A stretch of DNA of 64,000 nt from Paenibacillus athensensis (lineage in GTDB: Bacteria > Bacillota > Bacilli > Paenibacillales > NBRC-103111). Shown piece after piece: positions 35,301 to 45,300 of this stretch (positions within the stretch are counted from its first letter, which is position 1; each line of letters opens with the position of its first letter). A model generated the notes under the pieces. That model made no database searches, was not told the DNA's origin, and saw only the letters and a program-made list of their open reading frames with translations. The position numbers and the translations under genes are program-made. Location: NCBI RefSeq assembly GCF_004514475.2, contig NZ_MYFO02000004.1:434001-498000 (forward strand). The letters are read 5' to 3'.

Positions 35301-37206
35301 TCAAAAGCTGAATCAGTATTACGAGAGCAAAGTGCAGCAGATCCACATTGTGGGGGAATACGCTAAGCAGATGATCGCCGATTATCAGGCGGCCCTGCAG
35401 TTTGTAGAAGATTATTTTCAGCTCAATTACTCGTCGTTTCTGAATAAGTATTTCAAAGGTAGTCGACAAAATGAGATCAAGCGCAATATTACGCCGGCGA
35501 AATTTCGCCAGCTGTTCGGCGAGCTGTCTCCCGTCCAATTAAAGATTATTAACGATAATGCGTCTAAACATATGGTCGTAGCTGCCGGGCCCGGAAGCGG
35601 CAAGACGCGGATTCTGGTCCACAAACTTGCTTCCCTGTTGTTAATAGAGGACGTGAAGCATGAACAATTGCTGATGTTGACGTTCTCCAGAGCGGCGGCT
35701 ACCGAATTCAAGATGAGACTTCAGCGGCTGATCGGGAATGCGGCTCATTTTATCGAAATTAAAACCTTCCATTCGTATTGTTTTGATCTGCTCGGTAAAA
35801 TGGGGACGATCGAGAAATCGGATGAAATCATTAAAGAGACGCTGAAGCGGATCGAGTCGGGGGAAGTCGAGGCGGCCAGGTTGACCAAAACCGTGCTTGT
35901 GATTGACGAAGCTCAGGATATGAATACCCAGGAGTACGCCCTTGTCTCTCTGCTGATGGAAATGAACGAAGAGATGCGTGTTATTGCGGTTGGCGACGAC
36001 GATCAGAATGTATACGAATTTCGCGGTTCGAGCGCCAAACACATGAAGAGCTTGAGCGGTCACCCATTAGCGGTAAAGTACGAGCTGCTGGAAAATTACA
36101 GAAGTAAGCGCAATCTTGTAGATTTTGCTAATCAGTTTGCAGGGACAATTACGGATCGATTGAAGGAGACGCCAGCTATTGCGGTTCAGGGGGATTCCGG
36201 TCAAATCAAGCTGATTCGGCACAGCGGCGGGAATTTGATTGCTCCGTTGGTGGAAAGCATACTGGCCGGGGAGCTGCGAGGGACGACTTGCGTACTGACC
36301 CGGACCAATGACGACGCCTCCCTCTTGGCAGGGCTTCTGGTGAAGCACGGTATGCAAGCCAAGCTTATCCAGTCCAATGATGGATTCAACCTGTATAATC
36401 TCAGCGAGGTCCGCTTCTTCGTAGAGCAGCTTCATCTGACAGAGGACATGTATACGATCGGTGAGGAGGATTGGAGGGCGGCGGAACGCGCGCTTGTCCA
36501 AAAGCATAAGAGAAGCCCGAATGTGGAGATCGTCTTGAACCTGCTGCGGGATTTCGAACAGGCGAATCCCCGGAATAAATACAAATCCGATTTGGATATC
36601 TTTATCCGGGAATCCAGGCTGGAAGATTTCATTCGGGGGAATACGGATACCATTATCGTATCCACGATACATAAGGCCAAGGGCCGCGAGTTTGACCATG
36701 TGTTTCTCATGCTGGATCAATTTTCGCTGCGTACAGACGAGGAGAAACGGCAGGTTTATGTGGCCATTACCCGGGCGAAAAGCAGCTTGACCATTCACTG
36801 CAGCGGTCCGGTTTTCGATTTCATTCAAACGGATGGCTTGCTGGCGCAGAAGGACGATCGAATACGTCTACGGCCTGACAAGCTGGTGATCCAGCTGATG
36901 CTGCAGGACGTATGGCTGGATTTTTTTCTTAGCTGTCAGGAGGCGGTCAAGCAATTGAATAGCGGTGATCAGCTTGCGGTAGATGGGGAATGCTGCCGCA
37001 ACGCCAAGGGTGTCGCGATCATTCGCTTCTCCAAGCAGATGAAAGGGAAAATCGAACGGCTTCGAAGAGATCGCTACCAGCCGATGAGCGCAAGGATTAA
37101 ATACATCGTGTACTGGTACAAAGAAGCTCAGGATAAAGAAATTTTGATTGCCCTGCCGGAGCTGCATGTTGAACGTGCCGTGTTGACGCAGTTGCCGAAC
37201 ACTTAG
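32380..37206 (+). CDS. Exonuclease-RecQ-UvrD fusion helicase
   Basis: ATG 32380 follows AGGAGAGG; an earlier TTG has no site. 1608 aa. Residues 1-150 are a DnaQ-like 3'-5' exonuclease (FIDTEIE, then GHNLLNHDL, late NNPLNDA). Residues about 275-650 are a RecQ helicase: PTGGGKS, DEAHCFSSWGQDF, SAFGMGVDKKDV, QEAGRAGRDE. Residues about 1055-1500 are a superfamily I UvrD/Rep helicase: AAGPGSGKTR, DEAQDMN, GDDDQNVYEFRGS, STIHKAKGREFD, VAITRAK. Two motors plus a nuclease in one chain suggests DNA end or fork processing. Such fusions sit in defence islands. It is followed after 27 nt by a 148-aa gene. Confidence 0.9.
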   Translation: MEPIAFIDTEIEPKTGRIADIGGLLESGRTFHSSSISDFVSFLRGSRFICGHNLLNHDLNYIRHAVQAAGIDSCRVIDTLHLSALLFPSKPYHRLVKDDKLQTEELNNPLNDAIQAKELFFDEITAFRKTPPALQLIFYSLLHDQKEFAAFFQYLGYAGQPVNPSEAIRREFHLRICDHVDLAHLIQHNPIELAYCLALIYAGHKTSITPPWIVKSFPAVQGTMYLLRGKPCYRACVYCEAQLDSRKGLKRLFGHDNYRSYAGQPLQEDAVNAAIAGKSLLAVFPTGGGKSITFQVPALMSGESVRGLTVVISPLQSLMKDQVDNLEKQGITEAVTVNGLLDPIERAKSLERVENGSASILYIAPESLRSKTIERLLLGRNVVRFVIDEAHCFSSWGQDFRVDYLYIGDFIKSLQDKKNLADGIPVSCFTATAKRKVIEDIQTYFRDKLSIEMSLFSSSATRTNLHYQVFERATDEEKYNTVRELLECKPCPTIVYVSRTKRADELAMRLSKDGYPAKSYHGKMEKHVKTSHQDAFMKGDVQIMVATSAFGMGVDKKDVGMVIHYDISDSLENYVQEAGRAGRDEAISADCYVLFNDEDLNRHFILLNQTKLSIQEIQQIWKAVKEVTRLRATVSQSALELARRAGWDDGILDIQTKVTTAVSALEEAGYLKRGQNMPRVYATSILAKNAMEAIEQIHRSGKFDEKQKTNASRIIRKLFSSKSRKHVSNEAAESRIDYIADHLAIPKEEVIQLITLMREIKVLADAKDLTAFIKKREHVNRSLGILKTYVHVERFLLAEVDMEEQILHIKELNEKAEHAGCQEASPAKLKTIFNIWAVKNWIKRRTVDFNKHHIAIQALYGQEQMKEKLEKRHELATFIVEYLYEKSNSESSDDDKPREEDLVEFSVLELKEAFESRQILFQVRIAAEEIEDALFYLSRIEALKIEGGFMVVYNALTIERIEQDNKRRYKVEDYQKLNQYYESKVQQIHIVGEYAKQMIADYQAALQFVEDYFQLNYSSFLNKYFKGSRQNEIKRNITPAKFRQLFGELSPVQLKIINDNASKHMVVAAGPGSGKTRILVHKLASLLLIEDVKHEQLLMLTFSRAAATEFKMRLQRLIGNAAHFIEIKTFHSYCFDLLGKMGTIEKSDEIIKETLKRIESGEVEAARLTKTVLVIDEAQDMNTQEYALVSLLMEMNEEMRVIAVGDDDQNVYEFRGSSAKHMKSLSGHPLAVKYELLENYRSKRNLVDFANQFAGTITDRLKETPAIAVQGDSGQIKLIRHSGGNLIAPLVESILAGELRGTTCVLTRTNDDASLLAGLLVKHGMQAKLIQSNDGFNLYNLSEVRFFVEQLHLTEDMYTIGEEDWRAAERALVQKHKRSPNVEIVLNLLRDFEQANPRNKYKSDLDIFIRESRLEDFIRGNTDTIIVSTIHKAKGREFDHVFLMLDQFSLRTDEEKRQVYVAITRAKSSLTIHCSGPVFDFIQTDGLLAQKDDRIRLRPDKLVIQLMLQDVWLDFFLSCQEAVKQLNSGDQLAVDGECCRNAKGVAIIRFSKQMKGKIERLRRDRYQPMSARIKYIVYWYKEAQDKEILIALPELHVERAVLTQLPNT

Positions 37207-37233
37207 AAATTACGACCTATCAAGGAGGTACTT

Positions 37234-37680
37234 ATGCCGGTTTTCAACGACCTGCAGTTCCAGCCTGCCAGCCGGTTTGATCCGCTTGACTGTGCGCAGG
37301 AGGGCAACAAAAATATCCGCTTCGCCGATGTCATGATTGACGGTCGTTCGCTTTACGGCATGCTGCGCAAGCATGATCTCGTGCCGATTTTTGGCTGGGG
37401 CGGCCGGGAGCGGCAGTTGGAGACGCTTGATTTTTTTTTGCTCCGAAAACCGCATGAGAGCTTGTTTTACCGATATCCTCTGCTGGTTTGTCCTTGGTGC
37501 GGGGACGAGGGGTGCGGCTTTATCTCGGTCAAGGTGGACCGGGAAGGGGAGCGGGTGATCTGGAAGGATTTTTATGCCGAGCATCAGCGATTGAGCATCC
37601 CGCTTGGCCCTTTTGTTTTTTCGTGGGCACTGTATGAGCAGGCGATCCTTTCAACGTTCGAGATGTTCGGGGAGCAGTAG
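37234..37680 (+). CDS. Conserved hypothetical partner of the fusion helicase
   Basis: 148 aa after AAGGAGG. It contains CPWCGDEGCGFISVKVDREG, a zinc-ribbon-like Cys cluster at about 86-95, and many aromatic residues, with no membrane segment. Not recognised. Its position right behind the helicase gene suggests a linked role, but such small proteins also occur alone. Confidence 0.6.
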   Translation: MPVFNDLQFQPASRFDPLDCAQEGNKNIRFADVMIDGRSLYGMLRKHDLVPIFGWGGRERQLETLDFFLLRKPHESLFYRYPLLVCPWCGDEGCGFISVKVDREGERVIWKDFYAEHQRLSIPLGPFVFSWALYEQAILSTFEMFGEQ

Positions 37681-37684
37681 TGCC

Positions 37685-37720
37685 ATACACCTTCCAGATA
37701 TCATTCTGGAGGGTGTATTT
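37685..37720 (+). terminator. Terminator of the helicase pair
   Basis: ATACACCTTCCAGA/TCTGGAGGGTGTAT stem with a TATCAT loop followed by TTTTT. Confidence 0.85.
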
Positions 37721-37934
37721 TTGGAACGCCTGAGACGAATGATGAAAGGAAGGAAATCGTAAAGAGATCATTGACAGCTGTCCGCATTGTTCAAAATCGC
37801 GGGCCCGGCCGGTCTTTTGTATGCTGGTAAATACGTTTTCTTGTCCCATTTTCTGTGCTATAGTAACTAGGAAGACAGCTCCTGTTTGTAACCAAATCCA
37901 TTTTGGGCTGCATGGAAAGGAAGTTGCTGTACCG

Positions 37935-39566
37935 ATGAATACCATCCAACTGAACGCTTTAATTCCCGGACAGGCATACACGTTTGACGACCTCGATGTC
38001 AATCGCTTTCACTATAAACGGATGACGATTGTCAGACAGATCAACCATCTGGTATTCCAGATGAACGATTACCACTACGGTTCTCAGGAACCGACGCCTT
38101 ACGCGGTGAAGCTCGATCTGTTTCAGCATACGAGTTCCTTGCCGACGGCCAATTCGATTCTCAAGGAATACGGAGGCATGGACCCGGAGGAGATTCCGGT
38201 GGACGAATGGCTGGTGCAATATCTCGACGTTGTGCACCATCGCTACTTTACGCGGCAAGGCATCGTCGGCACGGCGACGTCGGCAGGCATTGAGCTGGAT
38301 GTGGAACGAAAATATTATCCGCTCAGCCATCCGCAAAAGCGCGTCTGGTATACGGAGAAGATTTTTCCGGATACGTCGCTGTTTAATATTGGCGGTACGG
38401 TCCGCATATACGAGCATTGGGACGCGGAGCTTTTAAAGCAAGCTATTCAGCTGTTTATCCGTCGGCATGATGCGATTCGGATTCAATACGCGGAGCAACA
38501 GTCCGACGTACACCAATATGTGGTTGATGACGTAGCCGAGATTGAAGTTAAGTCTTTCCCATCCGAAACAACGTTTCAGCAATGGGCGGAGAAGGCGTTC
38601 AGAACGCCGTTCCAGCTTGCCGATCAGCCGCTGTATCAATTTACCGTTTTTCAAGTGGAGCAATCGTGCGGGTATTTAGTGCGTTATCATCACTCCATTT
38701 GTGATGGCTGGTCGATTCAATTAATGATTGACCAAATTTACGACTTGTACCGGAATTTGGCTGCAGGGGAAGCGATTGCTCATGAAGCAGGGCCTTCCTA
38801 TCTGAAGATTCTCCGGAAGGAAAAGCAATATTTCGAATCGGACCGCTTGGAAACCGATAAAGCGTTTTGGAGCGAATATTTGAAACATCCTCCCATTGCC
38901 TTTTTGAAGCAAGAGCTTCATGACCTGAGCGGAGATCGCAAAAGGTTCTATTTGGATGAAGCGCGGTCGCAAGCGTTGAAAGCATGCTCTCAGGATATGA
39001 AGGTATCGCTGAATACGATGTTTACTGCATTTATGTCTGTATATTTGTTCAAGTTATCGGGGTTTGACGATATTCTTTTGAATGTGCCGGTGCTGGGACG
39101 TTCCGGACAAGTGGAGAAAGCGACGTTCGGTATGAGCACCTCGAGCATGTTGTTCCGTTCTCAGCTGCAAATGGAGCAAAGCTTGATGGATGTCATCAAG
39201 CAAACGAACGAACGCTTGCGCCAATGTATGAAGCATCAACGCTATCCGTACGATTTGTTGATCAAGGATCTGGGTCTCCATCAATCGGCGCACACGAATC
39301 CTTTGAAATATGCCATTAATTATTACAATACTTCGTTTAATAACGATTCGGAAACGATTGAGTATTACTCGGGCTATCAGTTAAACGCCCTGCAGCTGGC
39401 GATCAAAGAGTGGAATCAATTCGAGCTGCAAATGGATTATCGGTTGGAAGATTTCAGTCATGCAGATATCGAACGCTTATATAGCTATTTGGTTTACGTT
39501 ATCGATCAAACGATTCTCGCGCCGCATCAAACGTTGCAGGAATTGCTTGAAGGAAGACCCGTATGA
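37935..39566 (+). CDS. Free-standing NRPS-type condensation-domain protein
   Basis: 543 aa. The first 110 residues are an unrecognised domain; residues about 120-540 are a condensation domain with YPLSHPQKRVWYTEKI, the active-site HHxxxDG as HHSICDGWS and a late DYRLEDFS. No adenylation, carrier or thioesterase domain is attached. Such lone C domains can join an acyl or aminoacyl group to an acceptor. ATG 37935 is chosen because the condensation protein reads cleanly from there and the frame upstream is weak. An extended -10 (TGCTATAGT) lies at 37856-37864. Its stop overlaps the kinase start by 4 nt. Confidence 0.8.
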   Translation: MNTIQLNALIPGQAYTFDDLDVNRFHYKRMTIVRQINHLVFQMNDYHYGSQEPTPYAVKLDLFQHTSSLPTANSILKEYGGMDPEEIPVDEWLVQYLDVVHHRYFTRQGIVGTATSAGIELDVERKYYPLSHPQKRVWYTEKIFPDTSLFNIGGTVRIYEHWDAELLKQAIQLFIRRHDAIRIQYAEQQSDVHQYVVDDVAEIEVKSFPSETTFQQWAEKAFRTPFQLADQPLYQFTVFQVEQSCGYLVRYHHSICDGWSIQLMIDQIYDLYRNLAAGEAIAHEAGPSYLKILRKEKQYFESDRLETDKAFWSEYLKHPPIAFLKQELHDLSGDRKRFYLDEARSQALKACSQDMKVSLNTMFTAFMSVYLFKLSGFDDILLNVPVLGRSGQVEKATFGMSTSSMLFRSQLQMEQSLMDVIKQTNERLRQCMKHQRYPYDLLIKDLGLHQSAHTNPLKYAINYYNTSFNNDSETIEYYSGYQLNALQLAIKEWNQFELQMDYRLEDFSHADIERLYSYLVYVIDQTILAPHQTLQELLEGRPV

Positions 39567-42088
39567 AAAAATGGGTTTTAACGATGTTATGTTTGTGGCT
39601 GCTTGCATCGACTCATGCTGCTCTGATCGTATCCGCTCAAGCGGAAGCGAGCGAGGGAGGCTGGCAATACCGCTGGGGCGACTCCCCGCTGGACGACAGC
39701 GGTCTGCCCATTTGGACGGACGCGGCAGCGAACGGAGACAAGGATTGGACAACATTGTCCAATATCAATGACATCGGCAAGAAGCAGTCGAACAGCATCT
39801 GGTACCGATTCAATCTGGACAACATTCACTGCGACGAAATTTGCTCGATCAAAATCAGCCGGATTTTTCAAAATTATGAGGTGTATGTCAATCGTAAGTT
39901 GATTTATCAATTTGGCGAGATGGATAATCCGGACCAGGTCATGATTCAAGGCCGGACGCTCAATCAGATCAGCTTCCCTAAAGATCAGAAGGGTTATGTA
40001 TACTATCGAATCCATTCCGGCATTGCGCGAATCGGTCTCGAAGGAAAAGTGATTCTCGGCGAGCAAGACGATGTGATGATGCATACCGTCAAGTCCAGTA
40101 TATTGTCTGGCATTCTTACGGTTCTTTCGGTTGTAGTCGGCATCATTCTGCTGATTTTCTCCGCATTAAACAAGCAGCGGCTGATGCTCGTCTCGGGTTT
40201 GTTTATTTTATTGATGGGGATTTATACCTTCCTGCTTTCGGATGTTAAATATTTGCTGTTTCCCCATCACGATCTTTTGTTCTATCAGCTGAAGATACTG
40301 GAAGAATATATACTGTCGACGTTGATCAGTCTGACCTACCAAAGTTTGTGGGGGAAGGGCTACAAGGGGATTAATCGGTGGGTGTCCGTCATTTTTGCCA
40401 TCGAATTGATGGTGTATTTTGTTTATTCGCTCATCAATCTGACGGCAGCGCAAACGTTGTTTACCTATTTTAATATTTCTGTAGTTCTATCTTCTACCTA
40501 TTTCTTTATCAATGCGTTGATTAAATATGTAAAGCATCGTAACTATGAAACGACCATGCTGGTTTTTGCTACCTTCAGCGTCGTGATTACATGCGCGCAT
40601 GATGCACTCCGGGCCGTGCTTTTATTTAAAACGAATCAAATTATCCCTTGGGGACTTTCTACTTTCATGGTCTTTTTATGTGCCATTTTTGTAAAAAGAT
40701 TTTATGATGTGCATGTTGAATTGCAGCATTCGAACAAGAGGCTGGACGAGCTTCATAGTCAGAAGGACCAGATCTTCGCCAATACGTCGCACGAATTGCG
40801 TACGCCGCTGACGGGCATTATCGGTTTAGCTGAAAGCTTGATGAGCGATGCCAACGCCAATATGAAAACGAGTCTGGAAATTATTGTTTCCAGCGGCCGG
40901 CGGCTGTCGAAGCTGATTAACGATATTCTCGATGTCTCCAGCATCAAGAATAAAACGGTCGAATTGTGGCTGAAGCCGGTGAACGTGTATGCTACTGCAG
41001 AGACGGTTATTGCTTTGTCGCAGCCGTTGATCGGTAATCGCATGGTCGATATCTCCAATAAGATCGGACCGCTGACGGTGCTTGCCGATGAAGACCGGCT
41101 GCAGCAAATTTTTCATAATCTGCTATCGAATGCGATTAAATTCACCGAGCAGGGCTGCATTGAGCTAAGCTCGTTCCTGGAGAGCGACAAGGTGGTCATT
41201 TCGGTCAAGGATACGGGTATTGGTATTCCGCAGGACAAGCTATCGGTGATCTTCAATCCGTTTGAACAGGTCGACGGCTCGCTGGCGCGGAAATATGGCG
41301 GCACAGGACTGGGGCTGCATGTTACCAAACAGCTGGTAGAGCTGCATGGCGGAACCTTGACGGTTGAATCGCAGTTGGGGCAATACACCGCATTTTCGTT
41401 TAATTTGCCGCTATTCGATCAAGAGGTTGCGGCGTCCTTGTCGACTGATAGCACAGCGCAGTTCCATCAGCTGTATCCTTCTCCAATCGACGCCAGCCTC
41501 GTCCGAACGACAGGCAAGGTCAATATTCTTGTTGTTGACGATGAAGTCGTAAATCTGCAGGTTTTGTACAATTTGCTTACGCCCAATTACGGGGTTACGG
41601 TAGCTCATGACGGTAAGCAGGCGCTGGAATGGGTGAAGCAGGAGGAGTTTGACCTGATTGTGCTCGATGTCATGATGCCCGGCCTGACCGGCTTTGACGT
41701 CTGCGGGGCCATCCGCGAGTCCTATTCACAGCTGGCGCTGCCGGTGATTCTGATTTCGGCGTACAGCACCTCCGAGCATATTGCCAACGGCTTCAAGCAG
41801 GGCGCGAACGAATACATCACCAAACCGTTCATCAAGCAGGAAATTTTAACGCGGATCGACGCGCAGTTGAAGCTGAAATTCGTAAATGAAGCTAAAAATA
41901 TTTTGAGCGAAAAGGAAAAGGAAGTGCTGCGAATGTTCGAAACGGGTAAGGAGCGCAGTGCCATTCGTGAAGCCTTGTTCATTAGTGAAAGTACGTTAAA
42001 AAATCATATTACGAAAATCAATAAAAAGCTGGGCACGAAAACGATCCAGGAAGCCGCAGACCAAGCACGGAAGGAGAAAATGATATAA
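39563..42088 (+). CDS. Hybrid sensor kinase: 7TM sensor, HisKA, HATPase, receiver and LuxR HTH
   Basis: 841 aa. Signal peptide, then an extracytoplasmic beta-rich domain (about 35-180), seven or so membrane segments (about 185-390) as in 7TMR-DISM receptors, HisKA with NTSHELRTPL, HATPase with NLLSNAIKF and GGTGLGLHV, a receiver with LVVDDE and phospho-Asp in LIVLDVMMPG, and a C-terminal LuxR HTH (STLKNHITKINKKLG). The whole phosphorelay is in one membrane protein that also binds DNA, which is unusual. Translation is coupled to the condensation protein, so that enzyme may make the ligand. A terminator follows. Confidence 0.88.
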   Translation: MKKWVLTMLCLWLLASTHAALIVSAQAEASEGGWQYRWGDSPLDDSGLPIWTDAAANGDKDWTTLSNINDIGKKQSNSIWYRFNLDNIHCDEICSIKISRIFQNYEVYVNRKLIYQFGEMDNPDQVMIQGRTLNQISFPKDQKGYVYYRIHSGIARIGLEGKVILGEQDDVMMHTVKSSILSGILTVLSVVVGIILLIFSALNKQRLMLVSGLFILLMGIYTFLLSDVKYLLFPHHDLLFYQLKILEEYILSTLISLTYQSLWGKGYKGINRWVSVIFAIELMVYFVYSLINLTAAQTLFTYFNISVVLSSTYFFINALIKYVKHRNYETTMLVFATFSVVITCAHDALRAVLLFKTNQIIPWGLSTFMVFLCAIFVKRFYDVHVELQHSNKRLDELHSQKDQIFANTSHELRTPLTGIIGLAESLMSDANANMKTSLEIIVSSGRRLSKLINDILDVSSIKNKTVELWLKPVNVYATAETVIALSQPLIGNRMVDISNKIGPLTVLADEDRLQQIFHNLLSNAIKFTEQGCIELSSFLESDKVVISVKDTGIGIPQDKLSVIFNPFEQVDGSLARKYGGTGLGLHVTKQLVELHGGTLTVESQLGQYTAFSFNLPLFDQEVAASLSTDSTAQFHQLYPSPIDASLVRTTGKVNILVVDDEVVNLQVLYNLLTPNYGVTVAHDGKQALEWVKQEEFDLIVLDVMMPGLTGFDVCGAIRESYSQLALPVILISAYSTSEHIANGFKQGANEYITKPFIKQEILTRIDAQLKLKFVNEAKNILSEKEKEVLRMFETGKERSAIREALFISESTLKNHITKINKKLGTKTIQEAADQARKEKMI

Positions 42089-42157
42089 GGTATGTGCGTA
42101 TGAGCCAGTGGAGCATCCGGTAGATGTCGGAAGGAAGCTGTTCTGCGCAGGGAGAAG

Positions 42158-42185
42158 GGGAAGCCGAAGGGGGCTTCCCTTTTTG
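42158..42185 (+). terminator. Terminator before the invertible segment
   Basis: GGGAAGCC/GGCTTCCC stem with a GAAGGG loop followed by TTTTTG. It insulates the segment from the kinase operon. The 130 nt between it and the left repeat shows no convincing sigma-A promoter. Confidence 0.85.
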
Positions 42186-42319
42186 TGTGCGGCGAATAAT
42201 TGCGTCATAACCTTCATTTTTTATGGATCGCTGTATTTTCTATTGTAGGGAAAAATAGGGATTTGTCGAATTTTAGGAAATAGGCTGTGAGCGAAGTGGG
42301 CAGAGGGCACTTGAAAATA

Positions 42320-42363
42320 TCCTAATAACTATGAATTATTTGGAGGTTTTGCGCATGGGGCAA
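42320..42363 (+). repeat. Left 44-bp inverted repeat with start signals
   Basis: Identical over 44 bp to the reverse complement of 46443-46486. It contains half-sites CCTAATAA and TTATTTGG around a 7-nt CTATGAA centre, a typical tyrosine-recombinase core, then a GGAGG site and an ATG with codons for Met-Gly-Gln of the gene at 42355. Confidence 0.95.
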
Positions 42364-45300
42364 TTCCATTGGGGCAGTATAAAGGAGGGATTTAGAGGGT
42401 TCGAGAATCTGGCTTATGAATATGTACAAAAAGAATTTGAAAATGCTTCAGGCTGGAATGCTACGCCTAAAACTCGTGATGGTAATAAAGACGCGTTCAC
42501 CATTGTTGTCGGCTATCAACCTTATGTAGGTGCAAAAGAGGAATGGTGGATGGAAGCGAAATATTCGACAGAGTCCGAAAAACTTTCACGCTATAAACTT
42601 GATGCTACCATTGTGAGTGCAATTCTTCATGGGCACGTATCGAAAATTATATTTGTGACTAATATTTCGATCCATTCAAAAACGATGATCGATATCCGTA
42701 GAGCTCTTGAAAGCTCCACCAACTGTAAAGAAGTAACGTTTTGTACGAAAAGTACATTAGAATATTGGCTTTCCAAGAATAGTTCTATTTATAATAAGTA
42801 TTTCGATGACCCAAGCGGTGGGCATTTCGAAATCAACGATTTATTTATACTTGAAGAGATTAAATTCTATTCGAGCATTGATAAACATGTAGCTTTCCGA
42901 GAAGCTTTGCAAGTATTGTATGAACAGAATACATACTCCGCTTTTTTTTCTGTTTTTAGCGCAGAAGAGCGCACTGTAAAAATAAGTATAGACAAACGGA
43001 TGAAGTCTTTTTGCAAATGTAAGGCAAAAAAATTACATCTCAAAAAAGGCGAAAATACGGTACATATCGATATCTATGTGAAAGAACATTTTTCTCAAAA
43101 TGGGAAGTTTATATCCGGTGTGCTGTTTCTTATTGAGAATGACCTGGAGGTTTTAATCAGGTCCGCCGTCAACGTTTTTCCCACAAACAACCTTCCTTTA
43201 TACATTCATTCGCAGCATGTCATTGAGGAGGATATTCATCATTCAATAAAAGCATTTATGAAGAAACCCATGCTGAGGATTCATAGTCTATTCGGTGATT
43301 CCGGCATTGGAAAAACCTATTTGTTAAATAAAATTGTTCAAACAGATCAACTTAAGGAAAGGGACACGTTATACCTCTCCTTCTCTTCGGATTCTTTTAA
43401 AAATCGCAGAATGTTGTTGGACCTTGTCTTATTTATTTTATTTCCGTTTATGTCGCTAGGAACGACTGATAGAGAGTATTTGACGAAATTAATGAATACC
43501 GGGTACATGAATGATTTACTTATTGAGCTATTCGATAGTAAAGATGATCCTGATCGTTTAAGCATCGCCATGTGCAAATATTCCCCTGAGTTGCGTTTGC
43601 TGCCTAATATAACATCGATGAATAAAAGATTTATACTTATGGATGATTTACATAAGTTATTTGAATTTGAATATAGGTTCCTAACATTTTTTTTGCAAGA
43701 AATTTCACTGTTAAAATTCCCTATATTTTTCCTGCTATGTGGTCAGAAAACCTTCTTTATGTCCAAGGAATATCAAGAGTTGAAGGAATTTTATGTACTA
43801 ACAGAGCATCCATATGAATTAGGAACAGCGGATCTTATTAGCTCGATTCAAGACCATATACAACTGCCAAGTAATATTGATGAAAATATTATCAACGCTT
43901 TATTTTTAAATACTTTTGTTTTTTTTAAGTTTATACAATATATAAAAGATTCCGGTAACACGTTAAGCAGCATCCATGAGTTTGTGTTCGCCTACAAAAT
44001 GTTTCAAGAATCACGGGTCGTTGAACAATATATCATAGATTCTTTTAGGCGTGTGTTCAATCAAGATAGTTCTGTCAAAGAATGGTGCGATCAAATCTAT
44101 CGCTCATCGAATGGACTTGATGCTGGAATAAATGCGGAGAAACTCCCGAAAGCGATTGATCTGCTCTTGCGAGAGCAGTTAATTCGCTTTAATTATGAGG
44201 GGCGTTTGGTTCCATTTCATGATATTTATGCAGATGTATACAAAAAATCCTTTGGATTATCCAGAAGCAATCTATCGATAGCTTATCCAAATAAATATGA
44301 GGAAATGCATAATAAAATATCTATTCATAGCAATATGGATGATCTGAAAACTACTGCGCAGCAGATTATTCAATTAAAAAATGAGGGCAAGTATTATTCC
44401 ATTCTTTACATTCTAGAATCTGTTTTTATGACAGACAGCAGTAAACTAAAAGATCTGTTGGGCGATGTACTTTATTACAAGCTTTACTTTGTATACGCCT
44501 ATGCTATGGCTAATCAAAGCAAAACGGTTTCCGGTCGACCTATTTTTGAAAAAATTTATCAGGAGACAAAAAATAATTTAAACTTTGAGGTGATGTATAC
44601 CTGTACCGAAGCCATTTCTGAATTAGTGAATAGCAAATATGAATCGCTTGACTTTCAAGAAGCTGAAGAATTAGCTGAGGATCTGGAAAAAAAGATTGAA
44701 CATTTAGTGAGGTTTCATTATCTGCAAGGGCATAAGTATCAGTCAAATAGTTATATTCTAGCGCAAGAGGTAAAGGTACTGATTCTTTCTGAGAAAAATG
44801 ACAGCCAAGCAGAATTAGCATATAAGGCGCTGAATCATGCGTTGATCAAACAGGGTAAGGATAATGTAACAATTATGTTCAGATATGCACGTACACTATA
44901 TGTAAGAGATGTGGAAAAAGCATTGGAGTTGCTTAAACAATGCTTAGAATCGATAGAACTACGTAAAAACAACAACCCTAAGTTAAAACAATTAATCACA
45001 TTTGATTATTTGTTTTTGCAACTGATTATGTCTAATAATCTCTCTTCGATACAGGAGTTAATTGAACATCACGAAAAAATGAAAGAAAATGTATTTAATG
45101 ATTTTAGAAAAGGGGTATTTGCGCTCTCCGCCTTATTTTATATGCATTTTGATATAGATAGAGGCAATAGTTATTTATTTTCAGATGTTACGGTGGGTAG
45201 AAAGTTCCGGCCCCGCCAAGAAGGTTTCTATTTGCAAAACCTGTCCTTGTATGAAATCATGACGGGAAACAAGGAAAAAGCTTTAGTCGCGTTAGAACAA

